This document shows positions 8,036-15,799 of a stretch of DNA of 64,000 nucleotides, in pieces. Source of the stretch: Aquimarina sediminis (GTDB lineage Bacteria; Bacteroidota; Bacteroidia; Flavobacteriales; Flavobacteriaceae). Position numbers and translations under genes: made by a program. The stretch lies in the NCBI RefSeq assembly GCF_002895435.1, contig NZ_POYJ01000001.1, forward strand, positions 62,001 to 126,000, in the 5' to 3' direction. How positions within the stretch are numbered: position 1 is the stretch's first letter; each line of letters begins with the position of its first letter. The notes beneath the pieces are model-generated. The model was not told where the DNA came from and searched no databases. It worked only from the letters and a program-made list of their open reading frames with translations.

Positions 8036-8380
8036 GTATCAGCTTTTAAAGAAGGGTATCAAAGATGCTTCGAGCTGATAAAAAGGTCTTTTGAAGCGGT
8101 GCTGAGGTGGTTCGAGCTGATACCATCAAGCTTTTAACCACCGGTATAGGTAGTTCGAGCTGATAAAATCATGCTTCGAATTGATCCCGAGGTGCTTCGA
8201 ACCACCTACATAGGTGGTTCGAGTTGATAATTTATCAACTCGAAGGGTGAACGTATCAAATATATTCGATAAAGTATCAGCTCGAAGCGATACTTTATCA
8301 AAAACAATCGCCAAATTATCAACTCGAAACGATAAATTATCAGCTCGAAGCGGCAATTTATCAGCTCGAACCACCTCAGG
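8036..8380. repeat. Degenerate 21-bp-period repeat array that inverts in its middle
   Basis: About ten copies of TTCGAGCTGATA or its complement TATCAGCTCGAA occur in 345 bases. On the left the copies read CGAGCTGATA, on the right TATCAGCTCGAA, and the switch is a near-perfect palindrome with 13-base arms (TTCGAGTTGATAA) at 8218-8244. A second palindrome with arms TCGAACCACCTA lies at 8197-8222. Right-hand units near 8320-8380 repeat every 21 bases. Because 21 is a multiple of 3, both strands stay open and encode heptads of the form LSxRxDx. No known repeat class is recognised. Confidence 0.85.
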
Positions 8381-8537
8381 ATCAAAAAGAACCTTCATGA
8401 TATGGGGAGTACCCCTTACAAGGAGGGGTAGTACCTATGTTTTTAAGGGGTAAAACGATATAATAAGAATGTAGTATTATACAAATTCTTTTCTGACCTA
8501 TGTTCTGCAATGAAGGTTACATGCATCAGTAATAAAG

Positions 8538-9068
8538 CTAGATTTCTCCCTTTTGCATAATAATTTGGTCACACAGTTTTTTTGCAAATCGAGGATCGGT
8601 ATATACCAGGTGCCCGGTATTGTCTTCGATATTAATATCTAAATCCATTTTTGTAAACCATTTTTCCTCTGGTTTGTAGATATCGTTTTGACCAAAGTAG
8701 AGTTGGATTTTTCCTTTGGGTTTAGTGGTTTCATAACGTAATCTTGTAGATGATACCGAAAATATAGTACAGATATTAGGGTTTTCTATAGCAGATTTCC
8801 AGGCGATAACTCCACCTACGCTAAATGCAAGAATATGGATTTTACTTTTTTGTAGTCTAAGAAGGTTTTGTACGGCAGTACTAATCCTTCCATTAACAAA
8901 TTGTTTATGAATATTTTCTTCGGTGTATGTTGAGGTGTCTACGTTACCTAACTCACAACAATCATAATAGGTGATATCAAAATGATCTTTAAGCTCTTTG
9001 ATATAAAAATCGATCCAGTGCGATTTTTTTTTACCCCAAAGATCAGATAGAATGATAAGTCTAGACAT
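8538..9068 (-). CDS. Small alpha/beta-hydrolase-like protein
   Basis: 176 residues. It starts LIILSDLWGKKKSHWIDFY, has the nucleophile-elbow-like AFSVGG (Ser near 101) and ends with a GHLVYTDPRF region whose His could be catalytic. The size and the LYFGQNDIYKP strand suit a compact alpha/beta hydrolase. Substrate unknown. The start of this gene is 19 bases from the end of the LysE-type exporter gene on the same strand, so they may be cotranscribed. Confidence 0.7.
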   Translation of the reverse strand: MSRLIILSDLWGKKKSHWIDFYIKELKDHFDITYYDCCELGNVDTSTYTEENIHKQFVNGRISTAVQNLLRLQKSKIHILAFSVGGVIAWKSAIENPNICTIFSVSSTRLRYETTKPKGKIQLYFGQNDIYKPEEKWFTKMDLDINIEDNTGHLVYTDPRFAKKLCDQIIMQKGEI

Positions 9069-9087
9069 GGTGTATTGACAATACTAT

Positions 9088-9738
9088 TTATTTGGTATTA
9101 GAAGGCTGATTCATTGTTAATGTTAATAGACCTAAAGCAATGTAAATAGAACCTGTTACATTTTTTTGTCTTCGTAAGTACTTTTTTGAATTGGCAAACC
9201 ATTTTGATATTTTCATCGAAAGTAATACATACAATGTATCGCTTAATACGGCAAAGACAGTAAACAAAATTCCTAAGAACAATATCTGCCCCGCATTTCC
9301 TCCTTTTTCTACATTAATAAATTGTGGTAGAAACGAAAAGAAAAAAATAGCTGTTTTTGGGTTAAAGGTATTAACAACTATTGCTTCATAAAAAATCTTA
9401 TTTAGTTGTTTGCGTTTTTGAGCCTTTGCAGGTTGTGTTGTAGGAGTTTTTTCCAATAATTTTTTTACTCCCAAATAGATAAGATAAATAGCTCCCAGGT
9501 ATTTTATGATAGAGAAAGCAGTAGAAGAAGCTAACAATATTGACGAGATTCCAATGGCAGCAGCACTAACGTGAATAAGGCTTCCGACTCCAATTCCTAA
9601 AACAGAAACAATTCCTGCTTTATAGCCTTGTTCCATACTTCTGGCCATGATATAGAGGACAGAGGGACCAGGAATCAGAATTAAAACAGAAGCAGCCGCC
9701 AAAAAGAACATAATACTTTCAAAATCTGGTAGTATCAT
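9088..9738 (-). CDS. LysE/RhtB family amino-acid exporter
   Basis: 216 residues with about six hydrophobic segments. The N-terminus carries the family signature (ILIPGPSVLYIMARSMEQG, near 20-38), followed by GIVSVLGIGVGSLIHV and NTFNPKTAIFFFSFLPQF (about 120-137). The family exports amino acids such as lysine, homoserine or threonine through the inner membrane. The substrate cannot be told from sequence. It lies just upstream of the small hydrolase. Confidence 0.88.
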   Translation of the reverse strand: MILPDFESIMFFLAAASVLILIPGPSVLYIMARSMEQGYKAGIVSVLGIGVGSLIHVSAAAIGISSILLASSTAFSIIKYLGAIYLIYLGVKKLLEKTPTTQPAKAQKRKQLNKIFYEAIVVNTFNPKTAIFFFSFLPQFINVEKGGNAGQILFLGILFTVFAVLSDTLYVLLSMKISKWFANSKKYLRRQKNVTGSIYIALGLLTLTMNQPSNTK

Positions 9739-10045
9739 AGGTAAAAGGAGTTTTATATAATAAAGAAATCAAAAATACAATTCTTGTTTTACATTAGGAT
9801 TAGGTTTTAGATCAAATGATCAACTGCCACAATGGAAATTCTGTTTTGCTTTTTCTTTTTTGAAAAGTTTTTGGAGGGTATGAAGCCTTAATAGATAAAA
9901 GAATTTAATTCAATTAAGAATATGGCTGCTATAACTAATAGTGTATAAAAGTAAATATCCCTGTGCAATTTGTACAGGGATATTTATAGTATAAATAGGA
10001 GCGTATACACTCTAATTTATGCGTTTTTAAAAGGATTGTTCTATA
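9739..10045. other. Intergenic region upstream of the exporter gene
   Basis: About 300 bases holding the promoter of the LysE-type gene and a hairpin at 9953-9986. No further leader peptide or RNA gene was found in it. Confidence 0.4.
9953..9986 (-). terminator. Hairpin terminator of the small leader-peptide gene
   Basis: AAATATCCCTGT pairs with ACAGGGATATTT across a short loop. On the minus strand it follows the stop of the peptide gene at 10046-10174 by about 60 bases and leads into ACTTTTATAC, a modest T tract. Confidence 0.6.
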
Positions 10046-10174
10046 CTAATGAACGTGTTCCCAACATTCTTCTCCAACACCACATGGGATCCAATTACCT
10101 CCTCCTTGAACGGTTTGTTGCATGTTTTTGTTTAAAACTGATACTCCTTCTAAATTTAAAATGTTATTAATCAT
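10046..10174 (-). CDS. Short Gly-Gly leader peptide with two Cys
   Basis: 42 residues from an ATG at 10172-10174 to a TAG at 10046-10048. The leader NILNLEGVSVLNKNMQQ then TVQGGG resembles NLSGIQKLSKNQQQQIKGA of the peptides at 0.1-0.9 kb, so it is the same leader family. The core is only about 17 residues, GNWIPCGVGEECWEHVH, with two Cys five residues apart that could form one disulfide. A hairpin follows. Function unknown; export and maturation genes are not adjacent. Confidence 0.7.
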   Translation of the reverse strand: MINNILNLEGVSVLNKNMQQTVQGGGNWIPCGVGEECWEHVH

Positions 10175-10329
10175 AATACTTAAAATTAAATAGCCTACTC
10201 TTATGAACAAGGTTTTCGGCTTCCCCTTCAGAACAATAATAAACCGGTTTTAATCAAATTCTTGAAGCGAAAGTATTGTGTCAAAAGCTTAAAAACAAAG
10301 TCATATACACTAGTTTAAATAAATTAGGG

Positions 10330-10357
10330 GATAAAAAAACCCGCAATATATGCGGGT
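10330..10357 (-). terminator. Intrinsic terminator of the second leader-peptide gene
   Basis: CCCGCA and TGCGGG form the stem. On the minus strand it is followed by TTTTTTTATCCCC. It lies 26 bases past the stop of the gene at 10383-10526. Confidence 0.8.
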
Positions 10358-10382
10358 CCATTTTATCATTTTTTTCTGATAC

Positions 10383-10526
10383 CTAATGAACAGGGAGAGA
10401 GCTAGGGCACTCCATAGTATCTTCTATAATGCTGCTTCCTCCTTGTATTTTATGAAGAGTCTTTGGGGTTAATTGTGTTACTCTAATCTTTTTTATTCCT
10501 ACTTTCTTTTTGTTTTGTTTTTTCAT
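10383..10526 (-). CDS. Lanthipeptide-like precursor peptide
   Basis: 47 residues from an ATG at 10524-10526. A basic leader, KKQNKKKVGIKKIRVTQL, continues TPKTLHKIQGG. This K-x-x-I-K-K-x-x-V-x-x-L pattern ending in Gly-Gly resembles leaders of Bacteroidota class I lanthipeptide precursors. The core SSIIEDTMECPSSLPVH has four Ser, one Thr and one Cys. No LanB dehydratase is nearby; a LanC-like gene lies at 51.4 kb in this window, and a link is only inferred. A good terminator and an upstream cluster of ACGAC repeats support a real transcription unit. It may instead be an unmodified exported peptide. Confidence 0.65.
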   Translation of the reverse strand: MKKQNKKKVGIKKIRVTQLTPKTLHKIQGGSSIIEDTMECPSSLPVH

Positions 10527-10559
10527 AAATCGATTTCTTTAAGAATTATTTGCTATTAG

Positions 10560-10596
10560 ACGACTTTTGTACGACGAACCATACGACTCATACGAT
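10560..10596. promoter_or_regulatory. Cluster of ACGAC direct repeats, possible operator
   Basis: ACGAC occurs at 10560, 10571 and 10583 and ACGAT at 10592, spaced 11, 12 and 9 bases, close to one helical turn each. The cluster sits upstream of the peptide gene that starts at 10526 and just downstream of an AraC-type regulator. Direct repeats on one DNA face are typical of AraC-family sites, but the link is inferred. Confidence 0.4.
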
Positions 10597-10702
10597 TTGT
10601 ATTTGAGTAGAAATATAATTCATTTCTGAACATATTTGTTTTTTCATAACCCTATTTTATTTAAAATGAGGTGGTTTTAGTAGGTCTTTGGGGATCGTAT
10701 TA

Positions 10703-12295
10703 TTAATTTTTTTGGATATTCTTAATGTAGCTTGATGGATTCATTCCTGTTTTCTCTTTAAAATGTTTGGCAAAGGAGTAATCAGTCTTATATCCTACCT
10801 CTTGTGAAATCGATTTTATTGAAAAAGATCTAAATTTTTTATCGCTTTCTAGTCTTTGAATAACATAAGCTATTCGAAGGGTATTGATATATTCGTTAAA
10901 GCTTTTTCGTTTATGAAGATTAATAATTTTTGACAAATAAGTGACATTGGTTTTAAGTTTTTTGGAAACGGATCTCAAATTGCAATCTACTCTTAGGAAG
11001 AATTCTTGTTCTTCCAGTTTTTCGAGACCAAGTAAAACCTCTTTAACTTTTTGATCGTCAATAATCACTTCAGATATAGGCGTTTTCTTATAAGCTAGCT
11101 GTTGTTCTGCAGCTTCTAAATGTTGTATTTTTTTTGTTAAACCGCCAACTAATACTTTATTGTTTTTTTGTTTTCTAAAGTATCTAATCATTAGCAGAGT
11201 AAGTAGAATTGATAGGATACCTAATCCAGATAAAATATATAGCCTATTTTTTTCAGAAGTTATCTGTTCTTGTTTTAAAAGCTCAATTTCTTCCTCAAAT
11301 TTTTGAGTTTCCTTTTCAAAAATAGTATTTACTGTTTTCTCCTTCTGTTGTTGATACAGATCATTTGATTGGCGATATTTGTTATGCCAGTATATTGAAT
11401 TTTTAAAATCTTTTTTTCCTGCGTAACAATTAGCCATTAGTAAATAGGATTGAATTACCGGAGGCTTGAGATTATCATTTTCTTTGGTCAATGTTATTGT
11501 ACCAGATAGAAAGTGTATAGCTTTATCAAACAGTTTTTGCTCATAATAATTTGCAGCCAGAAAATAGTTACTATTGATTACTTGATAGAAATTGTTTTCA
11601 ATTTTTTGTTTGTCCAAAAGTGCTTTGGCTTCAAAAAGATATTGATATGACTTTTTTCTATCTTTTTTATAATAATAGACCATACCTTTTTTTATCTTTA
11701 GGTCTACCAGTCCTAATGGGTAATCTATTAATTTACTGATTTTTATCCCTTTATTAGCCAATGATAATACAGAGTCGTATTGTCCTGTTTGTAGATAGAT
11801 TTCGCTACTTGTTGCCAAGGCACTTACATGAACTAGGGTGTTGTTAAGAGGGGTTTTACTTACCGAAATCAGCATTTTGTTAACCGTTTTTAAAGCAAGA
11901 TCCAACTGATTTATCCTTTTTAAAACTACAACCACTCCGGCATTAATAAGTACTTCTTGTTGGATATCATTTTGTTTTTTTGCAATTTCTAATGCTTTAT
12001 AATAAGTATCCAGAGCTTTTTGGTTATCTCCTTTTCGCAAATAAGTGTGCCCTAATGCGGTATATACTTTTGATAAAAACTGATCTTCTTTAGTATCTTT
12101 TAGGATCGTAATTGCTTTGTCGAATAACTCAATGCTTTTTTCGTATTGGTCTTTTGTAGCTAGTGCTTTTCCTTCTTTTGCATACTTTTTAGCTTCATCA
12201 ATGGTGTTTTGACCCGATATGGTAATAGATAGTCCAAAAATTGAATAGAGAAATATTATTTTGAAATAAATAGTTTTTCCAGGTTTAAAATTCAT
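10703..12295 (-). CDS. TPR membrane protein with AraC-type DNA-binding domain
   Basis: 530 residues. An N-terminal hydrophobic segment (about 10-28) is followed by tetratricopeptide repeats (about 32-300, e.g. YTALGHTYLRKGDNQKALDT), a coiled stretch rich in E and K, one membrane helix (about 350-370) and an AraC/XylS helix-turn-helix domain at the C-terminus (about 430-525; SISQEVGYKTDYSFAKHFK, then TGMNPSSYIK). The layout, with periplasmic TPR sensor and cytoplasmic DNA-binding part, is common in Flavobacteria. It may control the adjacent leader-peptide genes, whose upstream region contains ACGAC repeats; that is inference. Confidence 0.85.
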   Translation of the reverse strand: MNFKPGKTIYFKIIFLYSIFGLSITISGQNTIDEAKKYAKEGKALATKDQYEKSIELFDKAITILKDTKEDQFLSKVYTALGHTYLRKGDNQKALDTYYKALEIAKKQNDIQQEVLINAGVVVVLKRINQLDLALKTVNKMLISVSKTPLNNTLVHVSALATSSEIYLQTGQYDSVLSLANKGIKISKLIDYPLGLVDLKIKKGMVYYYKKDRKKSYQYLFEAKALLDKQKIENNFYQVINSNYFLAANYYEQKLFDKAIHFLSGTITLTKENDNLKPPVIQSYLLMANCYAGKKDFKNSIYWHNKYRQSNDLYQQQKEKTVNTIFEKETQKFEEEIELLKQEQITSEKNRLYILSGLGILSILLTLLMIRYFRKQKNNKVLVGGLTKKIQHLEAAEQQLAYKKTPISEVIIDDQKVKEVLLGLEKLEEQEFFLRVDCNLRSVSKKLKTNVTYLSKIINLHKRKSFNEYINTLRIAYVIQRLESDKKFRSFSIKSISQEVGYKTDYSFAKHFKEKTGMNPSSYIKNIQKN

Positions 12296-12418
12296 TCTTA
12301 ACTGATATCAAGTGTCTTTCAAAAGTAAGGATTTAGTTTTAATACTGTAATGGGACAGTATTAGTGTATTATAAGGATACAGCTACATCTCTTTAATTGG
12401 TTTTTTAAAATATAAACT

Positions 12419-12450
12419 AGACATAATTTTGCTTTCGAGATTATGTCTTT
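12419..12450. terminator. Possible terminator hairpin
   Basis: AGACATAAT pairs with ATTATGTCT over a 12-base loop and is followed by TTTTTCTT on the plus strand. It lies past the stop of the minus-strand DinB gene, where the T tract is weak, so function is uncertain. Confidence 0.4.
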
Positions 12451-12479
12451 TTCTTAAGCGGCAAAATCAAACGAAAAAT

Positions 12480-13007
12480 TTAGCTACCAGTTTTACCCAT
12501 AAAAACACTTACCTTGGGATGTATAGGATTACCTGTTGTTCTTCTAAAAGAAACAATTTGACCTGTATGATATAAAGCATCTGATATGGGACCGTTGATC
12601 ATATGCCAAAAAGGAAAGTCTGTTTTATTTTCCCCTTTCTGAAAAGTTACAGTGAGAGAGGCAATGTCTTTTTCGGTTTTTGTGCTATATAGGTCACTAG
12701 CTTTTTTGAGATTAGATAGTGTATTTTCTCTAAGCGTAGTATAGGTCATCTTATCCAAATCTGTTGAGGTAAGTCTAATATTAGGAATAGATTGAGGAGT
12801 ATTGACAACCATGATAGAAAGCCAGTATATATGCTCAATAGTTTCATATGTGCTTTGTCCTTCGATTGATGGTTTGTATTTTAGATCAGCTTCAGTAAGG
12901 TTTTCTGTAGCCCAGTAATACCGATATCCAAGACCATCAATAAGTCTGGAAATTATGTTTCCGGGAGCGTAGTTTTCTGGGTATTCGGGTATCTGTTTGT
13001 ATAACAT
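12480..13007 (-). CDS. DinB family protein
   Basis: 175 residues with the four-helix pattern of the DinB/YfiT superfamily. Candidate metal-site His residues are in YETIEHIYWLSI (about 54-65) and near the C-terminus in ALYHTGQIVSFRR (about 143-155), plus FWHMINGP in between. Members are metal-binding proteins, some of them thiol transferases. The substrate is unknown. It lies in a minus-strand group with a GNAT acetyltransferase and recG, separated by short gaps. Confidence 0.8.
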   Translation of the reverse strand: MLYKQIPEYPENYAPGNIISRLIDGLGYRYYWATENLTEADLKYKPSIEGQSTYETIEHIYWLSIMVVNTPQSIPNIRLTSTDLDKMTYTTLRENTLSNLKKASDLYSTKTEKDIASLTVTFQKGENKTDFPFWHMINGPISDALYHTGQIVSFRRTTGNPIHPKVSVFMGKTGS

Positions 13008-13064
13008 TTTGTGCGAGTATTTATAATTATTAATACGTATTTCAGGGGTATTCTTAATAAAAGA

Positions 13065-13499
13065 TCAATTCAGATATTTATCAAATATCTTTTGCTCCTT
13101 GTTTTTAATAAATCCAATGCTTTCATAAAACTTATGGCTTTCTGTTCTTATGGTATTGCATCGTACTCTTACTTTACTTTGTTTTTTCTGTTTACTCCAG
13201 TCGATAATATGCTCTACCAATAGTTTTCCAATGCCTTTATTTCTATAATTCTCATTCACTACAAGACCGCCAATTTCAACAAAAGCATCAGATTCTACTC
13301 TTAAGGTATAAAACCCATGAATCCAGCCCACTATATTTTTGTTATTAACTGCCATAAAAACACAATGATCTTTATTGTTTAAAATCTCGATCAACCGATT
13401 TTGAGTTATAGTAACGCTTGCTGTATACCCTAGCTGACCCGAAAGTTCGGTAATAGATTCGGCATCTTCGACTTTTGCATTTTCAATAGATATTTCCAT
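13065..13499 (-). CDS. GNAT family N-acetyltransferase
   Basis: 144 residues, one GNAT domain. The acetyl-CoA loop is seen in GGLVVNENYRNKGIGKLLVEH (about 77-97; the R-x-x-G-x-G/A pattern is RNKGIG). The C-terminal RTESHKFYESIGFIK motif is typical. It should transfer an acetyl group from acetyl-CoA to an amine, but the acceptor is not predictable. Confidence 0.87.
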   Translation of the reverse strand: MEISIENAKVEDAESITELSGQLGYTASVTITQNRLIEILNNKDHCVFMAVNNKNIVGWIHGFYTLRVESDAFVEIGGLVVNENYRNKGIGKLLVEHIIDWSKQKKQSKVRVRCNTIRTESHKFYESIGFIKNKEQKIFDKYLN

Positions 13500-13559
13500 A
13501 TTAGATTTATATGCTCCCTATTTGAATTTAATTGAATACAGTCTATATACGATCGTAAA

Positions 13560-15662
13560 CTAAGAAATATAATTCCAGATATTCTTGTGCTTTGCTAGTT
13601 GTTGATAGGTATATAATAAGACTTTATTCTTTTCTGATGATAATGCCGGATCTTCATTTAAGATTTTCATGGCATAATAGCGGGCTGTTTTTAAGATATC
13701 ATTATCTCTTACAATATCTGCTATCTTCAGGTTTAATACCCCGCTTTGTTGCGTACCCATGATATCTCCAGGTCCTCGTAGTTTTAAGTCAACTTCGGCA
13801 ATATCAAAACCATCATTAGTACGTACCATCGTTTCTAATCTTGTCTTACTATCAGAGGATAACTTAAAACTTGTCATTAGAATACAAAAACTCTGTTCTG
13901 CACCACGACCAACACGCCCCCGTAGCTGGTGTAATTGAGACAATCCAAATCGTTCTGCACTTTCTATAATCATTACGCTAGCATTAGGTACATTGACTCC
14001 AACTTCGATCACAGTAGTTGCTACCATAATTTGGGTTTCTCCTTTTACAAAGCGATCCATTTCATAATCTTTATCGGCGGGTTTCATTTTACCATGCACA
14101 ATAGAGATTTGATACTCTGGGGCAGGGAAGGAGCGGGCGATACTTTCATATCCATCCATAAGATCTTTATAATCCATAGCTTCAGATTCCTGGATCAATG
14201 GATATACGATATAGATTTGTCTTCCTTTTTGGATTTCCTCGGCAATAAACCTAAATACTTTTAATCGATTACTATCGTAGCGATGTACCGTTTTGATAGC
14301 TTTTCGCCCCGGTGGTAATTCATCAATGATAGAGATATCCAGATCGCCATATAAACTCATAGCAAGTGTTCTTGGGATCGGGGTTGCCGTCATTACAAGA
14401 ATATGAGGAGGGTATGTGTTTTTATGCCATAATTTTGCGCGTTGTGCGACCCCAAATCGATGTTGCTCATCTATAATAGCTAATCCAAGATTTTTGAATT
14501 GAACTTTATCTTCTAGTACAGCATGAGTACCAATTAGAATATGCAATGACCCATCTTCTAACTCTTGATGTATTTCTCTTCGTTCTTTGGCTTTAGAACT
14601 GCCCATTAATAATTTTACATTAATGTCAAGATCTTTTGTAAGCTCAGTAATCCCCTGATAGTGTTGATTTGCCAAAATAGCAGTAGGTGCCATCAAACAA
14701 GCCTGAAAACCATTATCAATAGCCAACAACATGGTCATTAGCCCTACAATTGTTTTTCCGGAGCCTACATCACCTTGTAAAAGACGATTCATTTGGGCAC
14801 TGCCGCCAATATCATTTCTAATTTCTTTAATAACCCGTTTTTGGGCATTAGTAAGGGCAAAGGGAAGATGATTTTTATAAAAGCCATTAAAATATTCTCC
14901 AACTTCTGTAAAGGGAAAACCTTTAATTTTTTGTTTCCGAATTAATTTTTTGGTGATAAGTTGTAGTTGAATATAGAATAGCTCTTCAAATTTAAGTCGA
15001 TATTGGGCTTTAGAAAGTAATTCCTGACTTTTTGGAAAATGAATATTAAAAACCGCTTCGCTTTTAGAGATAAGCTTTAATTCTTCAAGAATTTCCTGGG
15101 ATAATGTATCGTAGAAGCGCACTTTGGTTTCTACAAACAGCTGTTGCACCATTTTGCTCATTACCCGATTGGTTATTCCTTTATTAGAGAGCTTCTCTGT
15201 AGAGGGATAAATAGGTTGCATCGCGGTTCTTAGATTCTGTTGATGCTCTGCCAGCAATTCCATATCAGGATGGGGCATACTAAAACCATTATAGTATTTA
15301 GTTTTTCCAAAAATAACATATGGAGTATTGATTTTTAGGTTATCCCGAATCCACTTTTGACCTCTAAACCATACTAACTCTATTTCTCCTGTTTCATCGG
15401 CAAACCTTGCTACTAATCGTCTTCCTTTTTTTTGCTCGACTGTTTTTATATTAATGATCTTGCCTATAATCTGCACTTCAGCCGAATTACGTTGCAGCTC
15501 ATTGATTTTGTAGTATTGTGTTTTATCCAAATATCGGTTAGGAAACAGATTTATCAAATCCTGATAGGTATGAATACCGAGCTCAGATCTAAGAAGAGCT
15601 GCCCTGGATGGGCCAACCCCTTTTAGGTAATCGATAGGTGTTTGTAAGATATTAGGATTCAT
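13560..15662 (-). CDS. recG: ATP-dependent DNA helicase RecG
   Basis: About 700 residues from the ATG at 15660-15662, whose MNPNILQTPIDYLKGVGP is the normal RecG start; an upstream ATG at 15698 would add 12 unlikely residues. An N-terminal wedge/OB domain (about 50-160) is followed by helicase motifs: GDVGSGKT (Walker A), IIDEQHRFG (DEQH box), MTATPIPRT and QLRGRVGRG. RecG remodels stalled replication forks and Holliday junctions by driving branch migration. All motifs are intact and length is normal. Confidence 0.96.
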   Translation of the reverse strand: MNPNILQTPIDYLKGVGPSRAALLRSELGIHTYQDLINLFPNRYLDKTQYYKINELQRNSAEVQIIGKIINIKTVEQKKGRRLVARFADETGEIELVWFRGQKWIRDNLKINTPYVIFGKTKYYNGFSMPHPDMELLAEHQQNLRTAMQPIYPSTEKLSNKGITNRVMSKMVQQLFVETKVRFYDTLSQEILEELKLISKSEAVFNIHFPKSQELLSKAQYRLKFEELFYIQLQLITKKLIRKQKIKGFPFTEVGEYFNGFYKNHLPFALTNAQKRVIKEIRNDIGGSAQMNRLLQGDVGSGKTIVGLMTMLLAIDNGFQACLMAPTAILANQHYQGITELTKDLDINVKLLMGSSKAKERREIHQELEDGSLHILIGTHAVLEDKVQFKNLGLAIIDEQHRFGVAQRAKLWHKNTYPPHILVMTATPIPRTLAMSLYGDLDISIIDELPPGRKAIKTVHRYDSNRLKVFRFIAEEIQKGRQIYIVYPLIQESEAMDYKDLMDGYESIARSFPAPEYQISIVHGKMKPADKDYEMDRFVKGETQIMVATTVIEVGVNVPNASVMIIESAERFGLSQLHQLRGRVGRGAEQSFCILMTSFKLSSDSKTRLETMVRTNDGFDIAEVDLKLRGPGDIMGTQQSGVLNLKIADIVRDNDILKTARYYAMKILNEDPALSSEKNKVLLYTYQQLAKHKNIWNYIS

Positions 15663-15799
15663 TAGAACGAAGATAGTATTTATTAGAAAATAGTTCAACT
15701 AGAATTATGTAATAGATTTTCTAATACCTAAAGTGGTTTCAATACAAAATTTGCCACATTACGATACTAATTTCGTTATTTTGACAGAACATTTGATTT

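Noticed and set aside
8036..8380. CRISPR array
   Set aside because: Units are degenerate, lack unique spacers of fixed length, switch orientation, and there are no cas genes.
8126..8453. Two overlapping frames on opposite strands of the repeat array as genes
   Set aside because: Both are open only because the repeat period is 21 bases; they cannot both be genes and neither has supporting signals. Reported as a repeat.
10595..10646. A short minus-strand frame beginning MKKQICSEM as another leader peptide
   Set aside because: It lacks a Gly-Gly or Gly-Ala leader end and stops after 19 codons.
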